A stretch of DNA of 64,000 bases from NCBI GenBank assembly GCA_001936135.1, contig CP012817.1:2356001-2420000 (forward strand). The letters are read 5' to 3'. Position 1 is the stretch's first letter; each line of letters starts with the position of its first letter. The DNA comes from Saccharomycopsis fibuligera x Saccharomycopsis cf. fibuligera. Taxonomy: Eukaryota > Ascomycota > Saccharomycetes > Ascoideales > Saccharomycopsidaceae. Positions 37,358 through 47,431 of the stretch are shown here, one piece after another. Both the position numbers and the translations under genes were made by a program. The notes below the pieces were generated by a model that saw nothing but the letters and a program-made list of their open reading frames with translations, had not been told where the DNA came from and did not search any database.

Positions 37358-39967
37358 CTATAAGCCATACACGGTGTTATGTCGCTGCACAAGCTCCAAT
37401 ACCATAGCGCCGCAAACCAGCAATGCCACCGTGTAACCAATGAGACTATTTCTCGACACCAACAACTCAAACAACTGGCCCACCATCAATATGAAGAAGA
37501 AGTACGCTGGAAGGTAGTTGTGCCCAAGCAATGGTCTGTCCACGAGCAACAATATTGGCAAGTAGTGTGCGGCCCACCCTAATACAAAGTCTGCAGTTGC
37601 CGAGTTGTGCTTCAAATATGCAAGACGGCGGCGGGCCTTTGCAGGGCTTAGAAGAGGACTGGCGGTGACAATTGCAGGCTGAGCATCTTTATCTTCATCA
37701 CCAGCGCTACACCCACTGGTAGCATTGAGATCAACATCAGTGAACAAAAGCTTACCGTACCATTTCAAGTTGTTGAGGATTCCCAAAATGTGTAAGATGC
37801 AAAACAAAGCAATTAGCCCAATGCCCATGGCCTGGATTATCTGACTGGTAGCAAAGGTAATTCTCACTCTTTCTGGTTTTGACTCATAAACAGCCACTGC
37901 GTTGTCCAGCATTACCCACTGGTCAGCAAACTGCTCGTTTGGATGGGCACCAGTGTAAATCTTGTAGTTTTTGTAAAACATCAAAGTTGAAGTCATGTAC
38001 TCCATAAACTTCCCCCACATTGACAACTTTATGAACTGCACTTTAGGCTGTTTTGGGTTTTCATCAAGCAATGGATGGCTGTTCATCTCAATGTAAAATG
38101 CTGATCTGATCTTTGAAGCTTCTTTTACACAAATCACCTCTTGCTGGTTGTTGCCCCAACTTGGCAAAGTGATATCGTGCGACAACAATTGGCATTTGAT
38201 ATCACGGTTATATAGCCTGAATACCGTTCCCACTGGATGAATAATACTGTCCCCCGGATCATTATCAATTCTGTCGTATGTGTAGCTTAGCACGGAAAAA
38301 ATTTGCCAATTATCTGAACGTTCACCAAGGTAATCTGAATCACCTTTGGCACTCACTTCATAGTCATACTCTTGTTCAGAAACTGGGCCGCGAATATTAT
38401 TAACATGAAGATATTTGCCGGTAACCGCATGTCTTAACCTAATATATGCCCCTTCTGCAACGTATTTTCTCTTATTGAAAAGTTCTTCCTCTGGCTTCTT
38501 GGCCTTGTACTCAACTATCCATTCGTTGTTTTTGTCCTTGAAATTGTATAGTGTCACTTGCTGCTCTTTGGATCCTCCTGGGTATGTCTTATTATGCGAA
38601 TGCAAATATCCTCCAAGCGAATCATAATGGCGAATAGTGACTTTGCTCCCATAAAGTAAATTTAATGGGATGCGACTTGTGCCTGGGTTTTTTCTGCTCA
38701 CTCCGAGATCATTGCCAAGTAAATTAGCTTGAAACGTTGAGCTCATCAATGAGTAACCTTGATCATCGTAGATAGAGTTGATCTTGGATAGTAATCTCAA
38801 GTTTACCACATTAACAGCAAAGAAAATCAAACCTGGAATACACACTACAAATATGGCAGTGATTGCTAAAAATTTTCCAACTAGCCGACCATTACCCTTG
38901 GAATTTGGGGAACTCAAACTCAAATCACCAGCAATAAGCCATGCTTTTTTCAACTGCAAACACAATATCCACATAATAGTGCAAAATCCGCTATACTTAA
39001 TAGAAATGATAGCTCCTAATGCCAAACTAAGCACGTAATAAACCTTGAACCATTGCTTAGAAAATAACTGCAACTGTGCAAGCTTAAAGTAAACCAACGT
39101 AATGAACCCCAACACGGCAAGAAAGTACGCATCCGGCATGATGATTCTTGAGATTGTTATGGTTGCACTATCAAATAGTAACACCAACGACCCACAAAAT
39201 GACACCATGGGGCGGCATCCAGTAACTTTCAAAATAACATAAACAAATACCACCAAAGCAATCCCTTGCAGTGCAGTAATGAGGCGTAGTATCACGTACG
39301 GGAACTGACTAGCAGTATAGGTTTGGTTCATTTGCTGCGGATAAAATTTCCCATCATAACCAAAGAAATAAGCCACTGCAGCAAAGAAAAACTTGGCTAA
39401 TGGCGGATACAAATCAATAAAAAATTGGTTTCTTAAGTAGTTATTTGTGCTCTTAAGGAAATGGTGTTCGTGGAGTATTATTTTGCTTGGAGTATCTAAT
39501 TTGTATAGCCGTATACATATAGACAAGATGATCAAGACGGACAAGTAGAAAACTTCCTTGGGAGCAAATTGAAGACGTTGACTTTTATACTGGGATAAGA
39601 AGAATGGTCTTTTGTAACCTTTCTTGTAATGAGGTTCATAGTATGATAGCTCTTCAAGCACCTGTGCTGCTTGACTTTGCTGTTTGATTGGAGGAGCAGT
39701 TGCGGATTTTGTGAAGGGTTTTGCCTTGGGCTTGCTCAACAGCTGCTCTAGCTCTTGGAAAACATTTTTGTTTAGTGTCATGATAAACTTCCAGTCAGCT
39801 TCCAAAACTTTAAGCTTTTTCACCAGAGCACTTGCAAGTGAGACTTTGATGGAGCTGCAGTGTGTTTGGAGTTGACCGAATTTGGGTAGTGATTTGGTGG
39901 TGATTTGGCAGTGAAAATCTCCCGCACGTGAAGAGCCATCGATTTTTTTTTTTTTAAAGCTCATCAT
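37358..39967 (-). CDS. Dolichyl-phosphate-mannose--protein O-mannosyltransferase (PMT family, PMT6-like)
   Basis: A multi-spanning ER membrane enzyme that transfers mannose from Dol-P-Man to Ser/Thr of secretory proteins. The N-terminal GT39 region has FFIDLYPPLAKFFFAAVAYF and a GYDGKF block. The central luminal MIR domains include YGSKVTIRHYDSLGGYLHSH, VAEGAYIRLRHAVTGKYLHV and FRLYNRDIKCQLLSHD. C-terminal helices include LGWAAHYLPILLLVDRPLL plus HNYLPAYFF, a PMT hallmark. The first luminal loop carries His-Glu (39467-39472) where family members normally have Asp-Glu. The overall divergence suggests a PMT2-subfamily member such as PMT6. The first ATG (39967) gives 869 residues; an internal ATG at 39781 gives 807 and starts just before the conserved part, so the true start is uncertain. 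Confidence 0.88.
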   Translation of the reverse strand: MMSFKKKKIDGSSRAGDFHCQITTKSLPKFGQLQTHCSSIKVSLASALVKKLKVLEADWKFIMTLNKNVFQELEQLLSKPKAKPFTKSATAPPIKQQSQAAQVLEELSYYEPHYKKGYKRPFFLSQYKSQRLQFAPKEVFYLSVLIILSICIRLYKLDTPSKIILHEHHFLKSTNNYLRNQFFIDLYPPLAKFFFAAVAYFFGYDGKFYPQQMNQTYTASQFPYVILRLITALQGIALVVFVYVILKVTGCRPMVSFCGSLVLLFDSATITISRIIMPDAYFLAVLGFITLVYFKLAQLQLFSKQWFKVYYVLSLALGAIISIKYSGFCTIMWILCLQLKKAWLIAGDLSLSSPNSKGNGRLVGKFLAITAIFVVCIPGLIFFAVNVVNLRLLSKINSIYDDQGYSLMSSTFQANLLGNDLGVSRKNPGTSRIPLNLLYGSKVTIRHYDSLGGYLHSHNKTYPGGSKEQQVTLYNFKDKNNEWIVEYKAKKPEEELFNKRKYVAEGAYIRLRHAVTGKYLHVNNIRGPVSEQEYDYEVSAKGDSDYLGERSDNWQIFSVLSYTYDRIDNDPGDSIIHPVGTVFRLYNRDIKCQLLSHDITLPSWGNNQQEVICVKEASKIRSAFYIEMNSHPLLDENPKQPKVQFIKLSMWGKFMEYMTSTLMFYKNYKIYTGAHPNEQFADQWVMLDNAVAVYESKPERVRITFATSQIIQAMGIGLIALFCILHILGILNNLKWYGKLLFTDVDLNATSGCSAGDEDKDAQPAIVTASPLLSPAKARRRLAYLKHNSATADFVLGWAAHYLPILLLVDRPLLGHNYLPAYFFFILMVGQLFELLVSRNSLIGYTVALLVCGAMVLELVQRHNTVYGL

Positions 39968-40078
39968 TGCAAGTCTTCTACTAACTGCTGTAATGGCCTT
40001 GATAAGTACACTGAGACTTTTCTAATCACCAACTCTCTGTGAATCAAAATAAAAACATAAAAACGTACAAAAAATAAT

Positions 40079-41008
40079 ATGCTGGACATTGCTTTGAAAT
40101 ACACCAAGGACAAGAAAGTTGGTGAGGGTACTTATGCCGTGGTGTACCTAGGCAAGCAAGTTAAAACGAAAAAAGATATTGCCATCAAAGAAATCAAAAC
40201 TGGGATGTTCAAAGATGGCCTCGACATGTCAGCTATAAGAGAAGTAAAATATTTGCAAGAGCTAAGGCACGCCAACATAATTGAGCTTATGGACATTTAC
40301 CTAAGCAACGACAACCTTAATCTTGTGTTAGAATTTCTTCCTTATGATTTGGAAATGCTCATCAAGGACAAAAATATCCTATTCCAACAAGCAGATGTCA
40401 AGTCGTGGCTTTTAATGATTCTCAGAGGCGTACATCATTGCCATAGAAACTACATTTTACATCGAGACTTGAAGCCAAACAATTTGCTTATTTCGCCCAC
40501 GGGAGAAATCAAAATTGCTGATTTTGGTTTAGCGAGATCCTTAGGCAACCCAACGGAAAACTTGACCGCCAACGTGGTGACAATCTGGTATCGTGCTCCT
40601 GAACTTTTATTTGGAGCTAGGCACTATACTGGGGCAATAGATATATGGTCAGTGGGGATAATATTTGCCGAGTTAATGTTAAGAACCCCATATTTACCGG
40701 GGACAAACGATATGGAGCAATTGGAAATTACCTTTAGGGCCCTCGGTACCCCCACTGAGAAAATATGGCCCAATGTCTCAAGGTTGCCATTGTATAATAG
40801 TTTGAAAATTTATCCACCACCCACTAGAAGTGAGTTAAAAAACCGTTTTATTGCTGCTTCTAACACTGCTTTGGATTTGATGATTGCCATGACTCAGTTG
40901 GACCCAGCAAAGAGATGCAGCAGTGAGGAAGCATTAATGAGCCCGTATTTTGTCGAAGCACCAAGGCCAACAAAGCCAGCGGACTTACCAAAGAAGACAA
41001 AGTCATAA
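40079..41008 (+). CDS. KIN28: TFIIH CTD kinase (CDK7 family)
   Basis: A 309-residue cyclin-dependent kinase that phosphorylates Ser5/Ser7 of the RNA polymerase II CTD as part of TFIIH with cyclin Ccl1 and Tfb3. Glycine loop VGEGTYAVVYLGKQV and ATP lysine in IAIKEIKTG are present. The cyclin-binding helix MSAIREVKYLQEL replaces PSTAIRE, as in CDK7 types. The catalytic loop is LHRDLKPNNLLIS with the CDK7-typical second Asn, then IADFGLARSLG. The activation loop is NLTANVVTIWYRAPELLFG with a T-loop Thr. Length matches S. cerevisiae Kin28 (306). The second codon is CTG. The start is 111 bp from the longer PMT ORF start, so the two genes share a very short divergent promoter if that start is used. 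Confidence 0.96.
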   Translation: MLDIALKYTKDKKVGEGTYAVVYLGKQVKTKKDIAIKEIKTGMFKDGLDMSAIREVKYLQELRHANIIELMDIYLSNDNLNLVLEFLPYDLEMLIKDKNILFQQADVKSWLLMILRGVHHCHRNYILHRDLKPNNLLISPTGEIKIADFGLARSLGNPTENLTANVVTIWYRAPELLFGARHYTGAIDIWSVGIIFAELMLRTPYLPGTNDMEQLEITFRALGTPTEKIWPNVSRLPLYNSLKIYPPPTRSELKNRFIAASNTALDLMIAMTQLDPAKRCSSEEALMSPYFVEAPRPTKPADLPKKTKS

Positions 41009-41288
41009 CACCATGCACAAGATGGCATATACGTATTTTTGTCGTGTACTTATTTGTAATATAGTGAAACGTTTTCCACTGTTGTTGCGTAGTAAAGTTG
41101 GGGTGTATGCACCCGGTGTTCATAATGCGAAAAACGAAAACCCCAGAATAAAAGCCAGTAATGCCAGTATCTTATAAGAGTAGCCAATGGATCATCAGCT
41201 CCAGTTAATACACACACACAACACACACACACACACAAACACAAACATCATCCTACTCAGCGAGAGATCATTGTGCAACATCAGAAAA

Positions 41289-42104
41289 ATGTCGCCTCAT
41301 TACTTTGCAATATTAATACTAGCCCTCACAGTACCCATATTTGCAAACACAGAATCATTTCTTCTCACGATACCCCATGACTCTATACAACAAAAGTATG
41401 AGATCAAACCGCCAACAGTGTACCACAATGAAACTAGAATAACTCCAGGAAGCACTAAACAATTGATTTTGCTGGCTAGTCATTTGTACAATCCGGAATA
41501 CTCTTTCTCAAATCAGCGGAAAAAAAATCCATCGAATCCATCATTGACTAAAGAACAAATACAATATCAAGAACGATGGGTCAAAGTTGAAGATTTCAAA
41601 CCTGGGGATAGTTATAATGTTAGAGTATCATGGCCTGCTACGGTACGTATTTGGGATGTTGTTCTAGGTACTTTTGTCATTTCTCCATAGAACTTTCGTC
41701 GTTTCTTGTTTCTTGAAACTATTACTAACTTTGTGGCAGTACCCGGTTCTGATTGACATCGAACCACATTTTTTCCAAGACGAAGCTTCTACGAATGTCA
41801 GCGAAAATTTGTTCGAAGTGTTTGTGCTTATAAAGTATTTTCCACAATTTTACTCCAATAGCAATGATCGCATGCTTAGTGATTTGGAGGTGCCAATTCA
41901 TCTTCGTACGTATTTTTTGTTCTCCTTCGTCAATTGAGATAACGTTGCCGAAATACTAACTTTTTGAGTATAGACCTCGTGAACCTTCGGTTCGGCGTAC
42001 TTCCTGTTGACATTGAGCCAATAATTGGTCTTGTGGTGACATTGATAGTGGTTGGACTACCGTTTAGCAGTTTCGTTTACAACTTTATCCGTAATGCCAG
42101 CTAG
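41289..42104 (+). CDS. PGA1: PGA1-like ER membrane protein of GPI-mannosyltransferase II (three exons)
   Basis: Exons 41289-41642, 41740-41905 and 41974-42104 give 216 residues. The signal sequence MSPHYFAILILALTVPIFA is followed by NTESFLLTIP, matching the start of S. cerevisiae Pga1 (198 residues). Exon 1 ends in SWPAT. Exon 2 carries IDIEPHFFQDEAS and NLFEVFVLIKYFPQFY. Exon 3 gives LRFGVLPVDIEPIIG, then a membrane helix (VVTLIVVGLPFSSFVY) and a short tail. S. cerevisiae Pga1 partners Gpi18 to add the second mannose to GPI precursors. Both introns start GTACGT and carry TACTAAC branch points; without splicing the first exon runs only to an early stop. This gene differs from the unrelated GPI-anchored protein called Pga1 in Candida albicans. 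Confidence 0.82.
41643..41739 (+). other. PGA1 intron 1 (97 nt)
   Basis: Donor GTACGT at 41643, branch point TACTAAC at 41723-41729 and acceptor CAG at 41737-41739. It joins codon-exact (phase 0). Confidence 0.85.
41906..41973 (+). other. PGA1 intron 2 (68 nt)
   Basis: Donor GTACGT at 41906, branch point TACTAAC near 41954-41960 and acceptor TAG at 41971-41973. Phase 1: the spliced codon is C|AC (His). Confidence 0.85.
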
Positions 42105-43631
42105 AAAATTCCGCATACTGAACTGTTGAGACTTTTGAGTTGTGCTTAGATGTTTTACTCAAAATCTTGAAGATTCTTTGGTGTTCTGACTGGGGCTGTC
42201 TGTGCAATTTTTTCTGAATACTTTTCAATCACCAGTCTGAATATTCCTCATCTCAATGATTTGCGACTTTGGAATCCTCAAGAGAATGATAATCTGCAGT
42301 CTATTTGGTAAGGCAAATGATCGGCAACGTTATCCTGTTTTCGTTTATGGGCTTCATAGCTCATATATGATTCTAATGGTAAAATTTGCACGACAGCCAT
42401 TTATAGCAAGCAATAATTTCCAGCCCTAAGAAATGGTGTATGGTACGATTTTTAACTACACCTCAACACCCATCGTGATTACATAATTTTATACTATTTG
42501 CTACGTGAGTAATATATGCTATTGGCAGAGCCTGATTAAAGCAAATCCAAGTGTGAAGTGCACATAAGTAGAGGTGGTATTACAAAAAGTATACTTTATA
42601 CCATATTGACAAAATACCGCCGACAGCTATTGCTGCTGTTTGATCAATCATACTGTAGTGCACTAGGTATAGTGTTGACATGACATGTCGTGTCGTGGTG
42701 CACTTTAGAACTTCTATTGTCAGCGAAGAACGCTGTTTGTTCAGACAATCGTTGACTGAAGATTTATTACGGGGACTCATAGCCTCCTTGGATACCGGCT
42801 CGATGTTCTGCTGTCATGCATTGTCATCTCATCTCTATTTAGGTAACGGAGATCTGAATCTTGACTGATGAAATTCTTACCAAAAGACATCTGCCGCACT
42901 GGAATTTCAACCTGAATTGAATCTATAAGCAGTTAGGATTACGAAAGACTTTAAAGTTCTAAAAAGTAGCTGCTGCAGTAACCCATGTCTGTGAAATCCA
43001 AAGAACCTTAAGTGAATACAACTTGGAAAACTGGCTTGCAAAATAGTAGGATGATGATCCCTGCTAGTCTCTAAGACGTAATAGTTCTGGCAGACAGCTA
43101 GCATAGCATCGGTAATTACTGCCTGGCGATCGGCGCTGCAGGGAACTGACATATCCGGCATATCGAATCTTGCAACTTTCTTTGCTTTCATCTCTATTTT
43201 TATTTTTGCGGGAGCGTTTGATCTTGATCTTGAAAAACTTTCGTTTCAAACCGAGTTCCGATTGAGTTTGGTTCGATGGCTCGTGTGTTTGCCCACGCCT
43301 CGCTACATGCGGTATCCCAAGTAAAGAGCAAATCTGACATTGAATTAAAAGAGCTTTTTTATGAAAAGTTTATGGGTGAGCAAAACTAGCAAAACAAAAG
43401 TATGGGATAATATGAGTATAATAGCGCAGATAGAATTGAACGCAAAAGATAGCGCATCTTGAATGACGTACCGAAAGATGACAGGAGTCAGCAGAAAGTC
43501 AAAAGAGTTTTAGAACAGATAAAACATACAATATTTTTTAAAAAGATTATCAAAGCGAAAACAATAGTTAAAACAGAAAAAAAAAAAAAGAAATAAACAG
43601 AAACTACCAAAACTATCAAACCTCAACAAAT
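42105..43631. other. 1.5-kb convergent intergenic region
   Basis: Lies between PGA1 and the secreted-protein gene 3' ends. The plus strand has an open, protein-like but ATG-less stretch at about 42171-42311 (see findings). Other short frames at 42580-43249 are unsupported. Confidence 0.5.
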
Positions 43632-44666
43632 TCAATCGGCTTCATTGAATAAGGTGGTAAAATAAGAAGTGTAAGAGTCGACAATTTGGTCGTAACCAGT
43701 GTCGCTATCACGGCACATTTCACCGCCACTAGGACCAATATGAGGACAGTGAACAGCTGGACGGAATGGCAACATAACTTGGTGAATATTTCTGCAAAAA
43801 ATGGTGTTTCTGCCGCCGGAGTATCCTTTGCCAATAGGAATAGTTTTCAAAAATGCAAAACATTCAGAAAAATTCTTGTATTGTTGGTTGTCACCAGTAC
43901 AGTGTTCATCATGAATTTTGCAAATTGACTCAATGGCCAAATCTTTGAAAATTTCTTCTCCGGTAACTGGAAGCAACGGGAAGCTTTCTTTCAACTTCTT
44001 TTGTGCCACCTTGTTGGTGATTTCATAAGCTCTATCAAAGTTTCTAAAAACAGCATCGTATTCGGCAATTCTAAGATATCCGCTGCTAGTGTCGAGTAGA
44101 AGCCACATATCGATTTGCACTGGAATGGTGAAGTTGATTTTCTGCACATAGAAATCAATGATAGTGGACGAGGCTGCCTTATTACCATTGGAAATAAAAT
44201 CGACAATTTTGAAACTCTTACCAACCCCGATCATTTTGAAATCCACTGGAGTGATGTCTGAAAACAATCCAAAAATATATTCGGTGTTCAACTCAATACC
44301 AACAAAATCTCTAGTAAGAGAGACTCTACCTTTACAGTCTTCAGTGAAAAATGTTGAGTTGATCTTTTTGGCTTCTTTGGCATTTCCCGGGTTCATAAAA
44401 GCTTGGTAAAATTGTGTAAGAAACTCTTGGGCTTGAGACGTGCTGGTGAGATTCGTACTAGGAATCAACGAGCTACTGTTATTTTGTGAACTTGAAATGG
44501 CCGAGGAAGTGCCGTTGGAGTATTGGGAGCTATTACCTGAAATCTGTTTGAACTGGGCGAGTATTTCTGAGTCTGTGTCTGTGTCCGAACTCACTGGTCT
44601 AGCTATTGACACACCCAATAGCGTACTGAAAATGTAAAGCAAGCTTAACAAATTGTTGAGTATCAT
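43632..44666 (-). CDS. Secreted glycoprotein of unknown function, possible NTF2-like fold
   Basis: 344 residues with an N-terminal signal peptide (MILNNLLSLLYIFSTLLGVS, then IARP). A Ser/Thr/Asn-rich segment (about 25-78) with many N-glycosylation sequons (for example NSS, NGT, NLT) follows. The central domain QEFLTQFYQAFMNPGNAKEA to about residue 215 has the alternating helix/strand look of NTF2/SnoaL-like domains (inference). A C-terminal cysteine-containing region (CKIHDEHCTGDNQQY, SECFAF, CRNIHQV, HCPHIGPSGGEMC) probably forms disulphides. No GPI signal is visible at the C-terminus, so it is likely secreted. The family is not recognised. The upstream non-coding region is exceptionally long (2.8 kb), as for regulated surface or secreted proteins. 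Confidence 0.75.
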   Translation of the reverse strand: MILNNLLSLLYIFSTLLGVSIARPVSSDTDTDSEILAQFKQISGNSSQYSNGTSSAISSSQNNSSSLIPSTNLTSTSQAQEFLTQFYQAFMNPGNAKEAKKINSTFFTEDCKGRVSLTRDFVGIELNTEYIFGLFSDITPVDFKMIGVGKSFKIVDFISNGNKAASSTIIDFYVQKINFTIPVQIDMWLLLDTSSGYLRIAEYDAVFRNFDRAYEITNKVAQKKLKESFPLLPVTGEEIFKDLAIESICKIHDEHCTGDNQQYKNFSECFAFLKTIPIGKGYSGGRNTIFCRNIHQVMLPFRPAVHCPHIGPSGGEMCRDSDTGYDQIVDSYTSYFTTLFNEAD

Positions 44667-44857
44667 AGTGCTGGGGTATTCTCTATGGGTATGTAGATGA
44701 TATCAAGTTCAAGAAGATGGCCCGACCAATGTATATGGTATTTTATAAAATAGAGATGAAAACAGAAAAAAAGGACATAACAAGAAGATTCAAAACTAAC
44801 CAAAACTAACAAACTAATGCTGAAATGTCCGCATATTTATTTATGGTGAGTGGCACT

Positions 44858-44858
<1 letters not shown>

Positions 44859-44894
<36 letters not shown>
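44859..44894. repeat. Poly(T) tract, 36 nt
   Basis: Uninterrupted T-run about 190 bp upstream of the secreted-protein gene's ATG. Confidence 0.9.
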
Positions 44895-44897
<3 letters not shown>

Positions 44898-47001
44898 GAA
44901 TAAGTACATCAATTTGAAAAAATATGCTTAATCTAATAAACAATACTGTAAGCTTAGGATGTCTGCAGGTGGAGGTACATGGTTTTGAAGCTTTTAGCCG
45001 GACTTATCCCGTCGCAGCCACACGCAAGATTTCCTATGGCTTATGCAACGGTTTTTACAATGGTTTAATGTTTCGATGTTTCAGACATACGACAGAGAGC
45101 CCTTGTAATGGCAAGTACTGGCTTTGACGTATGGCAATACAAATTGATAAATTTGCTCATATAATAAGACAAGTTAAGGTAAACTGTTGCGAAAGTTCTA
45201 TTGATATTTAAAATAGATACTGTATGAATTCACATCTATCTGGGATCATAGATTCGACAACTTGCTAAAATTAGGAATGAAAGTTGATAGTATCTCCTGG
45301 TATCTTGTAAAAGCAAGATGGTACCCTAAACACCCCCTTATATTACGGTATCTCCACCAGCCTGCAGCTCTCTTGGGCTAGCTAGCTGGCTATAACTAGC
45401 GGTAGCGCTTTTAAATACGAATTTTTGTGCTGCACAGAACTAGTATTCCCAATAACCCTCAGCCAAGGCTATAGTCATAAAGCTCTCGATGTAGGCATTT
45501 CTTACCTCTATATTTTGCTGGTATGCGGTGCAATTTCTCTGAATACCTGTACTCGACGTATTCGGGCCCTAGATCGTTACTAAAATTGCGCCACGCAGTA
45601 AATCAAAATACCAATGTTTTCTCGGACCGCAGTCATGGTCAATAAATGTCAATATGTTGGCGGTCAGTTTAGATTACTCAAGCTTGTCAGCCAAAAGCAG
45701 CCGGCTCGGCGATGCCCCTAATTAGCAAAGTTTAAAAGGTAGGCTACATATTTGGCAAGTAGTAGGGATATGATTCTAGTCTCAGTGGCCGAATCAAGAG
45801 GTACAGACTTTCTACAAAACAACAATGAAACGAGATTTTCTCCTGAGTACTCGCTTATTCTTCCTTTGTATACTTGTTTGTGAAGATTTTATCATAGTTG
45901 CTTGTAGGCGCCCTTGTTTCAAGCGATATGAAAACACAATGTTAATTGGTCTTTGAGCTTGATGAGACAAATGTGCAAAATACCTTTGTCGCATTCGTGT
46001 ATCGCTTTATGACAAGTTGTAAAACTAGTAGATGCACCAAGCTTTTTAGGCTATTATTATGAATCAAAAGCATGTTTCTATATTACCTCTTTCGGCAGTT
46101 TTGCAGCATCAGCTTACTTTCTTTCAACGCACTATCGGACATTTAACTTTTCTCAAAAGATTAGCAGCATATAATCCTTTCTTATAATTAGAGAAATTGT
46201 GAACAGGATCTTAGTATCCGCTCGGCAATGAAATTTGTTAATATCAACAGATTTACAGAAGGTTTACGGGGACACTCCAGGTTTATGAACAATTACCAAG
46301 TTAACACAAAGATATGCTTTCTTTCAAAAATGAAAAAAAAAAAAAATTATCATCTGACACTGGCGTTAAAAACAATATAAAAATAGAAGGATATTAAAGC
46401 ACTCTTAGTACGGCTTACACGCACAGCAGCGATGGTGGAGAAGCATGTACCTTATTGTTTTTGGCTGCAGTCGCACAATTTCGGCAGATACGCCCGTTCA
46501 TGCACTTTCTGCGATATGCATGTTTTAAGGGTATGCATAGCCTATCACTTTAGTGTATGCTTCCCAAAGCAAGCTCACAAAAAGTAATTACCGTTTAAGG
46601 TTAAAAAAAACAAAATACAGGCACAAATATTATCGGATATTATATAATTCTCCGCACCCATGGCTGCACAAACTTACGTCAACCTTGAGTCGCAAAATTT
46701 TGTTAAATTTACCGATAAAATGAGTTTTCATCAGTATTGCAATCTTTTTTTGCTCCCTTGACTATTCGAATTAGTTGAGATTTGTGCCCTGTATATATAT
46801 TACAGTACATTACAGTACCATGTATTCTCCGCTAGCCAGAAACTACCACGGAAGCGTATACCTGTAGAACATAAAAGCCGTGGTTTACTCATCATCAAAT
46901 TATCCACACATGCCACAAATTCTGTAGCTGATACTATCAATGTGTTTTGGTATTAGTGATCGTAATGATTATATTTTGTTAAGTTTTTTCTTACCCACGT
47001 T

Positions 47002-47003
<2 letters not shown>

Positions 47004-47038
<35 letters not shown>
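47004..47038. repeat. Poly(T) tract, 35 nt
   Basis: Uninterrupted T-run, preceded by GTTAA, about 400 bp from the permease 3' end. Confidence 0.9.
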
Positions 47039-47039
<1 letters not shown>

Positions 47040-47365
47040 TTTCTTTTTCATGTTTAAATGTTGTAACCTTTCGAAACAACATTTTTCATCCTAACATCAA
47101 AATAAAGTAAAACATTCCGTCAATTGTACCAAAGAGAATATTTAGTTTATAGGGAGCTCAGGAAGTCTATGCTATTTATTAAAGACATGGAAACCGCATA
47201 AAGCAGAGCACCGAGAGCAAGAGCATGAAGAAAGATAAAAGCATAAACCCGCATCTGAATATATAGAAGTTTATGATTTCGCAAATCATAATGGTAAAAA
47301 GCTAAACAAAGATCAAAAACCAAAGTAAATCAAATAGAAGAGAAAAGACTAAGCGAAAAAGTAGA

Positions 47366-47366
<1 letters not shown>

Positions 47367-47399
<33 letters not shown>
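47367..47399. repeat. Poly(A) tract, 33 nt
   Basis: Uninterrupted A-run 33 bp past the permease stop, that is, a T-run in the presumed 3' UTR on the gene strand. Confidence 0.9.
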
Positions 47400-47401
<2 letters not shown>

Positions 47402-47431
47402 AAGCAAAAAGCAACCGCATTCCAATCCTAA

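Larger units (their letters stand above)
44667..47431. other. 2.8-kb region without a gene
   Basis: Upstream of the secreted-protein gene and downstream of the permease gene. Contains T-runs at 44859-44894 and 47004-47038, an A-run at 47367-47399, self-complementary GCTAGCTAGC near 45378-45387, and a direct repeat of ATTACAGTAC near 46799-46818. No ORF with recognisable features and no tRNA. Confidence 0.6.
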
